From contig BCIK01000038.1 of NCBI GenBank assembly GCA_039545295.1, positions 1 to 39,570 of the forward strand: 39,570 nt of DNA, read 5' to 3'. A program made the position numbers and the translations under genes. Shown in pieces: positions 22,676-32,900 of this stretch (the first letter of the stretch is position 1; each line of letters opens with the position of its first letter). The notes under the pieces are model-generated. The model was not told the DNA's origin. It did no database searches and was given only the letters and a program-made list of their open reading frames with translations. This stretch comes from Udeniomyces pyricola (Eukaryota > Basidiomycota > Tremellomycetes > Cystofilobasidiales > Mrakiaceae).

Positions 22676-23437
22676 ATGGCATCTCCGCCTGATAGCTTCA
22701 GCTCGGCGTCGTCTTCATCGTCCGTCGACGGGTCGTCGCCTTCTGCCCTTTCACCGCTACCGACCCCCTCTGCCGCAAACGGGCCAAGATCGCAGGGGGT
22801 CGAGCGCACGTCCGCCAAGCGCATTCACCGACAGCACTCGTACAAAACCTCGTCTCCATCATCGTGCTCTTCTCCATTGTTGTGCTCGTCTCCATCATCA
22901 GTTACGCGAGCGATAGACGTTCCGAAACTAGCGAGTCGTGAGTCGGCCGCGCCCCCTTTTCTCACTTGCTGACTTATCTCCTTTTTTCCCCGAACTTGGA
23001 ATTTGGCTGACCATCGATCCGCCCTCAATCTTGCCTGATCTGTATGATCCGCCGTCCCCTGCTCAGAGCCCAAAATGTTCACCCCAACCTCATCCTCCTC
23101 AACATCCTCTCCTTTCCTGGTCAGACCAACTCCTCGGGCTCTTCAATACTCTCCTACGTTCCTCCTCCATCATCCGCAACCCGTCGCTCCGATTCCTCCT
23201 CGTCTGCGCGATTCGAACGGAGCGTTGATCCGTCCCCACTCGTCATTTATGCAGAGGAGGAACACGAGCATCCTTGCGTCTCAGCTTCTTGATCGAGGCA
23301 GTAGTGGCGGTAGTAGTAGTGGTAGTAGTAGTGGTAGCAGCAGCGGAAATTCGAGTGATAGTGGTGAAGAGAACATGGGCCGCCGCGGTGTGATCCGAGG
23401 ATCCAGGCTCGAAAACAGGAGGGGGAGCATAAACTAG
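22676..23437 (+). CDS. Small Ser-rich hypothetical protein, two exons
   Basis: I do not recognise this gene. The simplest model joins exon 1 (22676-22937) by a GTGAGT donor to an acceptor at 23066, with exon 2 at 23067-23437; the phases close and give 210 aa. The start ATG follows a pyrimidine-rich leader (ATCATGGC). The product is low-complexity: Ser/Pro-rich at the N-terminus, a basic AKRIHRQHSYK segment, PPRLRDSNG and SFMQRRNTS in the middle, then a Gly/Ser microsatellite-coded stretch and an acidic-basic tail. In another frame exon 1 encodes a strongly hydrophobic helix (see findings), so the model may be wrong. Function is unknown. Confidence 0.4.
23300..23345 (+). repeat. Imperfect AGT/GGT trinucleotide repeat in coding sequence
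   Basis: Imperfect tandem AGT and GGT triplets code for repeated Ser-Gly residues in exon 2 of the small Ser-rich gene. Such triplet tracts commonly vary in length between strains. Confidence 0.75.
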
Positions 23438-23954
23438 TAGAGGGAAGGAACGAGGTTGTCGATAACCCATCTGTAGCTGTATCGGTCGTATTTTTCGGGA
23501 AAACTTTTTCATATTGGGACTTTAGAGACAGGATTTGTTTGCTTTGTTTATTCTTCTACCATCTGCTATCCAACCTGTATTTATGCTTTGCTTGCTCCAC
23601 AGACTGCTGGTTACACGCGATGTCCTTCAAGACGGCACGGTGGATGACACGTCAAAATAGGCATGATCTTGATACCACAGGAGAAACTCCGAGATAGCAT
23701 AAAGGCAACGCTATTGAATATATAATGGCAAAGATCGTGCTATGCCATGAGCAAGTGATGTTGGAAGGGGAGAATGAGGGAGCGCGCCGGTAGTCGATCA
23801 GCCATGTGGTGGCCGAGTACTGCCCGGGTGGGAAATGATACAGGATACATCGAGAACCGACCGGTCGTCGCGGCCGGTACAGACAAATAATCAGCTCTTG
23901 TGCCATGGTCCGTATGTATATATGTATGTATAGCAACTGAGACCTCTTACGTAC
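23438..23954. other. Intergenic 3' region between converging genes
   Basis: About 520 bp between the stop of the Ser-rich gene (plus strand) and the stop of the first 163-aa paralogue (minus strand). No coding motif is seen; it should contain both 3' ends. Confidence 0.4.
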
Positions 23955-24446
23955 TCATCGACCAACGCAGACCAACTCCCCGAGTTCGTTGACGTCCGAA
24001 ATTCGACAGTCTTCATAGGGACAACCGCGGCCGAAGAGGCTTGAGCGGGGTGTACTGGCTACTGGACCCAGTAACTTGACGAGTGAGAAAATGTGACTTC
24101 TATTCCAGGTTTGAGAGCAACAAACGGCGACCCTGAGACCAAGACCTTGATAAACAACGTAATCATCCGAGAAGTTTGAAGGGTGGATGTTTTCTTCAGT
24201 CGACGTAGCGATGGCGTCGAGGACATAGTGGTAATGAATTCTCCAGGTAGCGTACGAGCAGGTAGTAACACCGTTATCGAGGGTGAAGGTGACAGAGATT
24301 GAGCCGTGATGACGTCGCCCCGAGCTAGAGACACAGAAGCAGAGGTTGCGATGGAGGCGAATCCCGCCGTGAAAAGCTTCTCGTGAAGGGCCGTCCCCCT
24401 CATGTCGGCCGGAGGAGAACGAGATCCTGAGGGGGTCGGAACTCAT
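23955..24446 (-). CDS. Hypothetical protein, 163 aa, tandem paralogue A
   Basis: Intronless frame of 163 codons starting at the ATG at 24446. I do not recognise the family. It is supported as a real gene by clear similarity to the frame at 25128-25619, which has exactly the same length. Shared landmarks, in order: I.F.S..H.GD.P..EA.H.G.RLH near residues 8-31, SS.G..H.GS, V.F.LD.GVT.CS.A.W around 50-67, Y..VLD, and Y.GLGL.V near 100. No signal peptide or membrane helix is apparent. The spacing of hydrophobic residues suggests a beta-rich globular domain, which is inference. Its upstream region carries three AATATGAGC elements. Confidence 0.65.
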   Translation of the reverse strand: MSSDPLRISFSSGRHEGDGPSREAFHGGIRLHRNLCFCVSSSGRRHHGSISVTFTLDNGVTTCSYATWRIHYHYVLDAIATSTEENIHPSNFSDDYVVYQGLGLRVAVCCSQTWNRSHIFSLVKLLGPVASTPRSSLFGRGCPYEDCRISDVNELGELVCVGR

Positions 24447-25127
24447 CGCGATCGCCTGGAAGAAAGAGAGAACTGAATTGACGTTGTGTGATGAGCTGAG
24501 TACAGAGATGGACGTTCAGAAGATCGAAAGAAAGCGTGAGTGGATGAAGAAAACGGGTCGAATATGAGCTGAGTCAGGAGAATATGAGCGATGTATATGA
24601 TCAATATGAGCGCTACACTGAAGCCACGTGGGTTTCCCTTGGAACTCTTGAGTCAACCTCCCCCCCCCCCCTCTCCCATCACCTCCCGCCCTCCCTTCGC
24701 GTATCCTCTAAATGACCAAGAAGCCCACGCAGCTCAGAGACGGTAAGATCGTAAGCTGTCCTCCGTGACTCAATCAGCGAACTGCAGGATTGACGATGAA
24801 CAATTTGGAGTCGGACTGTGTTCAGGCTATCATGCTCGTCTTCCCTACCAGTCAGCAAAGGGCTTGTGTCAGATTCATAATTAGAGCCGCACAGCATGCC
24901 TCAGACGTCGGCGTTGACACAAGAAGAGCATATGATTGCGACGAGGCGAGTGGAAAGGAGCAGGGAGCATGAAGACTGAGCCAGACAGGCCGGAGAGACA
25001 AGCTGATAACATGATAACCGGTGCCTAGCTCATGCACTCATGCATCACGAGGATGTTAGTCATCACACCAGAAGAACCAGACGTTACTACCTCCATCAGG
25101 TTCCAGTAGACCAAGTGGCTTACACTT
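24447..25127. other. Spacer between the two tandem paralogues
   Basis: About 680 bp upstream of paralogue A and downstream of paralogue B. It contains three copies of AATATGAGC at 24561, 24581 and 24603 and a run of 12 C at 24660-24671. A 72-codon minus-strand frame at 24679-24897 lacks similarity to the paralogues and is not called. I see no trace of a third family copy. Confidence 0.45.
24561..24611. promoter_or_regulatory. Three AATATGAGC repeats upstream of paralogue A
   Basis: The 9-mer AATATGAGC occurs at 24561-24569, 24581-24589 and 24603-24611, spaced 20 and 22 bp, about 115-165 bp upstream of the paralogue A start. In the direction of transcription it reads GCTCATATT. The regular spacing, about two helical turns, suggests a cooperative binding site, which is inference. 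Confidence 0.45.
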
Positions 25128-25619
25128 TCAGAGCTTTGGATTGACTGCAACTCGATATCCACGTCGTGCCTCTTCAACTACGAGCGAATCAACATCCCAA
25201 ACTCGACACAAAGGGGATCCACAACGTGGAGGATTCTTCACAGGTAACGGAGGGCCGATATTCTTGCGTAAACTGGCGGAATGGGCTCGGCCGTGCGTGG
25301 AAAGGAATACCTTGAGTCCGAGTCCTGAGTAGGAGATGTGGTCGAAGCTTTCGCCCTCGACTCTCTGACCGTTGCTAGTGATTTCATGATCGAGAACTGG
25401 ACCATATCGGGCTAACCATTCGGCGAAGGAGCATTTGGTGACTCCATCATCGAGCGAAAAGTTGACGAAGAGTGAGCCTCTGTGCCAGTGTCCTTGGCTC
25501 GATATGCCAAGGAAGAGACGGGGATGCAGGCGGACGCCGTCGTGGCACGCCTCTTGGATTGGATGGTCGCCGTCATGAGGATGACTGGCAAATCGGATCT
25601 CGATCTGAGAAAAGTCCAT
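25128..25619 (-). CDS. Hypothetical protein, 163 aa, tandem paralogue B
   Basis: Intronless frame of 163 codons from the ATG at 25619 (sequence begins MDFSQIEIRF). The frame stays open 49 codons further upstream, but similarity to paralogue A begins right after this ATG and the lengths then match exactly, so this start is chosen. Compared by eye without gaps, about half of the first 74 aligned residues are identical to paralogue A; the last 60 residues differ much more. Conserved His, Trp, Cys and Gly positions include RLH, HxGS, GVTxCS and YxGLGL. Function unknown; no signal peptide or membrane helix is seen. Confidence 0.65.
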   Translation of the reverse strand: MDFSQIEIRFASHPHDGDHPIQEACHDGVRLHPRLFLGISSQGHWHRGSLFVNFSLDDGVTKCSFAEWLARYGPVLDHEITSNGQRVEGESFDHISYSGLGLKVFLSTHGRAHSASLRKNIGPPLPVKNPPRCGSPLCRVWDVDSLVVEEARRGYRVAVNPKL

Positions 25620-26473
25620 GATCGTGAATGTGTAAGTTATTGCAGCTGGCAAGCTGGATATGTGTGTGGGGACAAGTTGATATCTGCGTGGAAGGGATGA
25701 GCCGGCGCGAGGCCTGCTGGCGGAGCTTGGGCGCTTGGGCGGAGCCACGCAAGAGCCACGCGCCACGCGCCAAACCAGCCAAGCGAGGGTGAGTCGCTCT
25801 TTTTTACGCCGGTTATTTACTATTTCTCCTGGCTAATATAATGTTACCGGCTAAAGTCTGCCCCGGGCATATAGTTTGGCATTGATACGACTGCCCCATT
25901 GATTGTTCAGAACCAATGTCCCAACATCTTTCTCCTAAGACCATGTGTGCATGTGCTGGTCCTGTGAGGATGAATGGTTTAATACTACATTAACTGTACA
26001 CGACAATCGATGAAATCCATGACGCGATGCTGCTTGCCGATAAGCAAAGGATAAGCTACAAGCTCCAGGCAACTGCAGGCCAGAACATGTGGCCCTGATA
26101 GCGATAGACATACGCAATATCGGCCAGTAATTGTGCTCGCCATTGCCCTCCTAGCTCCTAGCTTCTTGTGCTCAAAAATGACTTGGACTCAGTACCTTCA
26201 CGCACTCATCAGTCATACTTCCTGCACATGTTGTCTCTTGTTGGTAGGCTTGGTATAGTTGGTATCTGTTTGAATCGTAACCGAGTGTGGCCTGACGATT
26301 GAGATCGGCTCAATGCCCCTGATCTGCTCCCTGACTTCCATCCCTGCCTTCAGCCCATCCTCGCCTGCTCTAGCAGCCTACTCCCGACCCCTCACGCTTC
26401 ATTCAGCACCTTTGACTAGCTGAGAGTCCAAACGTCAACCAATCGCTTCAAGATCCACCTTCTCTCGAGCTTC
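25620..26473. promoter_or_regulatory. Divergent upstream region, paralogue B and Ser/Pro-rich gene
   Basis: About 850 bp between the start of paralogue B (leftward) and of the Ser/Pro-rich gene (rightward). A GC-rich direct repeat of GCCACGC-like units lies at about 25743-25772. The AATATGAGC element found upstream of paralogue A is absent. No gene is recognised. Confidence 0.4.
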
Positions 26474-28118
26474 ATGGACCCCACCAGCGTCATCACCATG
26501 CAGACCGAGACACCCCCCTCTGGCCCTCCATCCCGCCCCTTTGTACGCCTGGGCGCCCGTCGAGTCCGATCTGCCTCTCATGCAAGCTTCACACTGGCAG
26601 CAGTAGCCGAAATGAGGGACGAAGAGCGTGATAACAACAACAACGACGACCGAGGACGACGTGACGAAGACGATGGCGACGATATACGACGGACCGCGAG
26701 GTGTAGGGGCAGAAAGCGGTTGAGAGCAATGGACGCGGATGACGAGGGAGACAGCCGCGAGGTAAAGAATCTTCTTTCTGTTCTGCCCCTTGAAGAACAC
26801 TTGGTCTGAGGAAAGTTGCGCGTGGCGAAGCTGGGGAAGTGGAGCGTATACTTGTGTAATGTTGGCCAGGGCGCACGCAAGTCGAGATTGCGCCGGAAAC
26901 AATGGAAGAGCTGAAGGAAGAGCTCAACCTTCCGATTCCTCACCACTCAATCTATACGTATCTCTGGGTCTACCTTGTGAAGCTGATTCTTCACCAAGGG
27001 AGTGCTCGAAAAAGCAACTTGGCTAGGGATCTCTACAATCCCCTTCCCCCCTCTCGATTGCAGACGACTGACTCTGCCCCTTACCGGCTATGGTACACAT
27101 ACACTGTCGACTCCTTTCGAGACCCACATTCTGATCACCTTCGTCCACATTGTGCTTTGATGAAATATTCCAGAAGACTAGTAGATCCTCTCCCACTCGC
27201 TGTTCCTTCTCGCGCAAACGTCGCTTTCGCGGGCCGGCCTCCACGGCGAGCTACTCTTCTCCCCCAAATCCGCCTCCGTCCACATTTCCCACTTCTCGTT
27301 CAGCCTCTCACCTCGAGTGTAGTTACCGACGTTCCAAGTCGACTTCTGGCTCCCATTCTGTCAACACCCCTTCGCATGCTTCCAGCTCCAACTGGCAGCA
27401 GGTTCCATCAACCTTGGCCCCATCCCCGTTCTCGTCGACGACTCCGTCCCAACGCTTCATCTTTCACTGCCCACCACCCATTTCGATTCCTTATTCTTCC
27501 ACCACACCGACGCTTACCCGTCGGACGTCTTATCCCTCCACGTCCTCATCTTCCTGGCAACAACAACGTAATGACCCAGTACTTTCTTCCTCGTACAATC
27601 CGTCATTCACCGTTCCTCCCTTGGCGACCTCATCCTTACATCGAATTGCAACCTCCTTTCCAGCCCCATCGCGTTCGCCGTTCTCATTCACTTGCGATCC
27701 TACTCCGGACCTATCGTCTTCGACGAGCTCCTCTTTCATGTCCGACACCTCTCTCTGCACTCCTCTCCTCGTCACTCCTACCCGTTCACCGGCCGTCTAT
27801 TCCAACCGCGATGCCGGCCCAAGCGGCTCAACTGGGCATCATCCCCAGCAGGAGGGAGCTCACATCTCTACCGAGGGTGGCGAAGAGGATGACGAGGATA
27901 TCGAAATTATTCTTTCTGCCTCTTGCGAAGACGGCCTTGATGAGAGTTTTGGCCTCGGACGGCCGATCGAAGTCGTCGATCAACTTGCCCGGATCCTAGG
28001 GAAAACTCACCTGCCCCATGGGAGCGAGAGTGACGCGCGAGGATCCCATTTTCAGGGATCGAGATGGGACGAGATGACGATGAACAGCGGGTCGGACGCG
28101 GGCGAATTATTCGACTGA
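26474..28118 (+). CDS. Ser/Pro-rich hypothetical protein with acidic tail
   Basis: Unknown function. The preferred model has exon 1 at 26474-26761 (96 codons, phase 0, GTAAAG donor) and exon 2 at 27174-28118 (acceptor TTCCAG, phase 0), giving 410 aa. Exon 1 includes an Asn/Asp/Arg-rich segment and a basic RGRKRLR cluster. Exon 2 has SRKRRFRG, long Ser/Pro/Thr-rich tracts, then an acidic stretch (EEDDEDIEIIL) and a C-terminus with VVDQLARILGK. The two basic clusters could be nuclear localisation signals. The 412-nt intron is long for this locus and may hide further small exons. A 365-codon frame starting at 26902 overlaps exon 2 in a different frame; its Pro/Arg/Leu-rich, motif-free product looks like a shadow. 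Confidence 0.5.
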
Positions 28119-29999
28119 ATTGTAAAGGTACGCACATATCAGCTCTCACCCATGGATGGGTTGAAACGGTTGAATGGAATGGCGTATATTTTACTGATTT
28201 CTGATGCTCATGACACAACTTTGCAACAGTTTCTCTTCTTTCTCCCCCCCCCCCCCTTTTTCTCTACATTCAATCCGGCAACCCCTCTGTGCCAGCTCTG
28301 TCTCCATTCGCATCGTATTTTCCCATTGACCATGTGTCTCGTATGAACAATCTCTTCTGCCTTCCTCTTGCTCTCCTTACACATTGATTTGCGTTAGGCG
28401 TCCGCTTGCTCAATCCTGCATTCTGTTACTCGTTTCCCATTAGCATACTTTCTTGTTCTCTTCTTCATTTAATGAAATTGTCCCCTGTCACGCTCTCTCT
28501 CTTCCTATTGCGTCCTCCCTTTTTTGTTTCCTCACACCCCCTGCTCTAGGACGCTGAATTTCCATCTGTCCTTCCCCCTCTTCCACACTCCTTTGGGTCA
28601 GCTTTCATCATCTGGTCCACGGACACCTTGCATTCGGATCGGCTTTCAAAGGAATATCAAGTCATTTCCTCTCATATATATATATCCCTTTCCCTTTCCT
28701 TTCTCCTTGACTGCTTTTGTGTGCTTTCGTGTTCGCTCAGGCTTGATCCTCCTTCAGTTTCTCCCTTTCTTCTGTCTCTGCCTCTCTATCTTTTCATTCC
28801 ACTTTCATTCCCGTCAGACCGATTCGTAGCATTAGGACCCTCACTCTCCATTTCCCACGCCCAAGTTTGCCATCAACCATTCCATATTCCATTCCGTTCA
28901 TTCGTATCGACCGCGTCTCGTTGAAATGTTTCCATCCGTCCCCTAGTATTCCCAGCTTTTTTTTTTCAGTGATGATCAATGAGTTCTTGCCTTTTTCTTC
29001 TTTTTCTCTCTCTTGCTTTCTTCATAGTGATATTTCTAGAGCGTTTTCCAATTTAGTCTCTTTTTTCTTTTTTTTTTTTNTTTTTTTTCTCTTTTTTTTT
29101 TTTACCGGCTTACTATCTTTCGGTGTTTCAATCGCCCGATATCGACTCTTGAAGACGCCATGTGTACATCTCGCCGGTACTCACTCGTCCACCGTCAAAA
29201 CCAACGAGAAAAGAAAGCGAATAGTACAAAACNCCCCCCCCCCCCCCCCCNCCCNCNCACACACACAGACGTCTAGTTCTGCCTTGTGTCGCATAATCAT
29301 CATCCAGTCAGATCTGCATGAGCTCATGCATGGCGGCGATGGAATTTACATGCATGCACGTCTATCGTTCAATTAACGCCGCCGTTGCTCGGAGGAACCG
29401 CGGTCGAATCGAACTGACACTGAGTGTCATCAATTAGCTTTGCTAGCTAGTAGCATGTATATACATCCGTGCACGCAGGGAGGGGAAGGGAGTTTGGAGA
29501 TAGGAAGGATCAGTCGCGGAGATCAGATGTACTGAAAAGAAATGATGGATCGGAGAGCAGCTAAGGCTGGAGAAGAAAGGTAAGGGTCGATGAGGAATGA
29601 GGAGAAGACCGTGGCGTTAGCAAAGGAGGGAAGGGATAGAGTTGGAGATCGTCAAGATCGATTTGGGCAAATGATTCAATGTGAATGTAAGGGAGTGGGT
29701 GGAAGATGAAGTGAGGTGAGGGGAATGGAGGAGAAAATACAAAGGTGACGGAATTGGAACGAGAGGAGGAGAGGATAGGATGGAATTTAGGACGGTGAAG
29801 ACTACGCGAGATCAATCGGGCGAGCAAGAGAAGAGAAAAACGCAGGGAAGTTTGGTTCAAGGCGGAAGAGAGAGAGAGAGAGATAGATGAGACAAGACGG
29901 AGGAAAGAGATTACAGCAAGGTATACAAGAAAATGAAAGAGGAGGGGGGGGGGGGGGGGAAGGGAGGAGGAGAAGAAGAGATTATTTAACTCTCGTTGA
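28119..29999. other. Pyrimidine-rich convergent intergenic region with sequence ambiguities
   Basis: About 1.9 kb between two converging genes. From about 28200 to 29150 the plus strand is strongly T/C-rich. It carries a run of 13 C (28244-28256), long T runs with an N at 29080, a C run with N at 29233, 29251, 29255 and 29257 followed by a short CA repeat, an AG repeat near 29870-29886 and 16 G at 29944-29959. Open frames here are low-complexity and unsupported. I see no RNA gene. Confidence 0.55.
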
Positions 30000-32900
30000 T
30001 CAAGGCCGGCCCTCGTCGAGCCAGCCCTTGTGACCAACCCAACCGCCAGTGCCGATGAGGAAACGATGCTCGAGCAGGAACGTGGCCTGCCAGAAGAACA
30101 GAACCAAACATCCCATCAAAATGAACCAAAAAGAGGGGAAAACCAAGATCGGTTGGTTGGTTAACTTCGTACAACCATTCGACAAAATATCTGACGAGAA
30201 GATAGTGAGCGAAAGGGAGAGAAGGAGAAAGGCAACAACGTACCGAGGGTCGATCCTCCAACGCATTCTCACAGCACCGCAAGACAAGATCCATGGCGTC
30301 CCCGATGGCTCCTCCTCCATCCTTTGGCTCCTTGTCGACCTCGTACTTGGGCTCTTCCCGCTCGTCATCCCAGCACCTCTCCTTGAGACCCGCCAAGGCG
30401 CTCGTTCCTTCAGCAAACCCAACCATTGCCTCTTCAGAGCTCACAAAGGGTGTCTCCCCGCAGCACAGCACATATGCTACAACGCCGACAGCCCAAATAT
30501 CCTGCTCCTTCCCACCATACCTCTCCCCTCGAAGAATCTCCGGACTCGCCGCGTCCAACGTGCCCGAAAACGTATCAAAGACTTTGCCTTTCTTCCAATG
30601 AGCGGCCGAGCCAAAGTCAATGAGCTGACAATGACCTTGACCATCGAGAATGACGTTCTCATCCTTGATATCGCGATGGACGATTCCTTGAGAGTGAAGG
30701 AAAGCGAGACCGTCGATGATTTGCCCGAGCAGCGATCGGATCTCAGGCGTGGGGAGGCCAGAAGGAAGGGATTCAACTCGGTCAAAAAGGTCTTGACCCG
30801 TGCCGAAGCGGGGCATGACGAGGAAGTAAAACTCGCGATCTTCAAACGAGTCGAGGATAGTGCAGACTGTCAAGACATGAACAGAGAGGGGCGACGATCA
30901 AATCACCATCAGCCAAGGCTGTCACACACATGAAACGATCGAATGTACACCAAGCTCAAAGGGTTTATCTGACAAAAAAAAAACAAGAAAAAACTCACCA
31001 TTCGGATGCCCTCGAACATAGGTCTCTCCATGCTCATTCACGCCTCCACCCAATCCACCCGCACCGTGTAACTCGTCTCTAAGTGTCAGGTCGGCCGTCT
31101 TTGGCGTTGATGTCGTCGGTGGGGGAGGAACTCCTGCTCTCGGAGTGATTTGCCTCTCATGGTGATGAAAGGTCGAAGACGCCTCTCGCTCGAAACGATC
31201 AGGGTCCCAGGGTCGGCCGTGGGGTGGAGGGACATAGCGAAACTTGGAGAGTTGATCCATGATGTGAAGTTCAATGGGAATCGGGCCAAAATGTCGATGC
31301 CTAGTAAAAGAGGGTTGACGTTGGAACAAGACACAAAGCATGACAGACGTAACCCTTAGTCAGCACACCTTCGACAGGAGTGCGCCCCAACAAAGATTTC
31401 AAAAACCCACTTTTTCCACGAGTCCGCCAGAATACGTTGCTGATGAATCGGCCAGTGGAGTCATACCAGCGGATGAGTGATGAGTACGAGACTTATAGCA
31501 AAGGAAGCTATGAGGGCGCAAAGTCAAGAGACGAACCTTGATAATCATCTTGATAATGACCTCATCTCCTTCGGCTTCACCGTTGGGTCCCTTTTTCCGC
31601 GCACGCTTTACCAGACCACTTGATTGGACAGCAAAAAGAGTACATTGTTTCTTCAGCATCCAAACTGATATCCAGCTTGTGAAGTAGGATGAAATAAAAG
31701 AAAAAAAAATGAAATAGAGGGAGAGCTCCATTCTCGTCACTCACTAAGCTCCTCGACCAGCCTCACTAGTGATGACGCTGAGGAAAAAGAAATGCATAGG
31801 CGTAATCAGCAAGAAATCAAAATCGGAGAAGCTAGAGATGGCCGTCAACGATGAGGAAGTGTCTCACTAGTCATGGATCGATTTTCCTCGACCTCCCAAA
31901 GGGGTTCCCACGGGGGTTCCGGGATGACTAGGAGGACCGGTCGACGGTGCGAGGGACAGAACCTGATGGGCACAAGACAAAGAGAGATATGTATATTGGG
32001 GATGAAGAAGAAAGGCATGTAAGCTTACACACGTGAGAAAACGCGAAGATAATGAGATAACGAGACAACAAGGGAACTCACGCTCGTCGTCGAATCCAAC
32101 CGGTCGCCTTCTCGAAGGTACGGCGGTAATTTCAAGCTCGAATAGCTTGTCCTTGTCTTGAGTTCTCTCGTTCCGCCGTGCACGTCTTCTGCTTGAGTCC
32201 CAAAGTACCCTCCGCCGCCGACACTCGTCAAATCTACCGCTGGGAACGCCGAGAACGGCGAGAAAGGACTCAAGCCTGCAAGATTTCCTCCGCTGCCGTG
32301 GCCAGAGATGGGGTTAAACGGCGAGGGCGCTTGTCGACCTGCGATGGTGGAAAGTCGTTGAGATTTTTGGGATTGACGTCGGCGGGCAAGACGAGGGGAA
32401 AGTGGAGGGGAGGTGGCGTAAGATAGTGGAGACATTGAGCCAACAGAGATCGAGGAAGAAGAAGGGTGGTTCTGGTGATGGGTAAGGTGAGATGAGTAGG
32501 AAGGATGAGGGTGAGAAGACGATGAGAGAGACGAGGTGGAGGATGCAGCGACGACGGATGAGTGAGATGACAAGCCGTAAGGGGAAGAGGAGGCTGCGGA
32601 GTCCGAAGGATGCGAAGCCGAAGGTGTTGGAGGGTGAAGATTGATCGGCGTCTCGAGCTCGGGCGATTGAGGGGACGAGTAGGAGGATGAAGTATGACCG
32701 TCATCGTCTCGCAGGGAGGACGGTAGGCGGGAAAGTTTCGATCGTGGGGGAGAACGCTGGAGCGTGGAGATGGGTGCCGGCTGGGAACGCGAAGACGTAA
32801 GCTTCTCCGAACGGCCAGGAGCTTGCTCGTCAACTTCGGCATCTCCATCCGAACCAACGTCGTCGGTCGGCTCGATCTTGGGCTTGTGATTCCCATCACG

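Noticed and set aside
24679..24897. 72-codon frame between the tandem paralogues
   Set aside because: It begins with ATG but has no similarity to the paralogues and no other support; tested as a possible degenerate third copy and not convincing.
26902..27999. 365-codon frame overlapping the Ser/Pro-rich gene
   Set aside because: It is Pro/Arg/Leu-rich without motifs, and the alternative frame splices in phase to a start exon and ends in a plausible acidic C-terminus. It looks like the +1 shadow of Ser/Pro codons.
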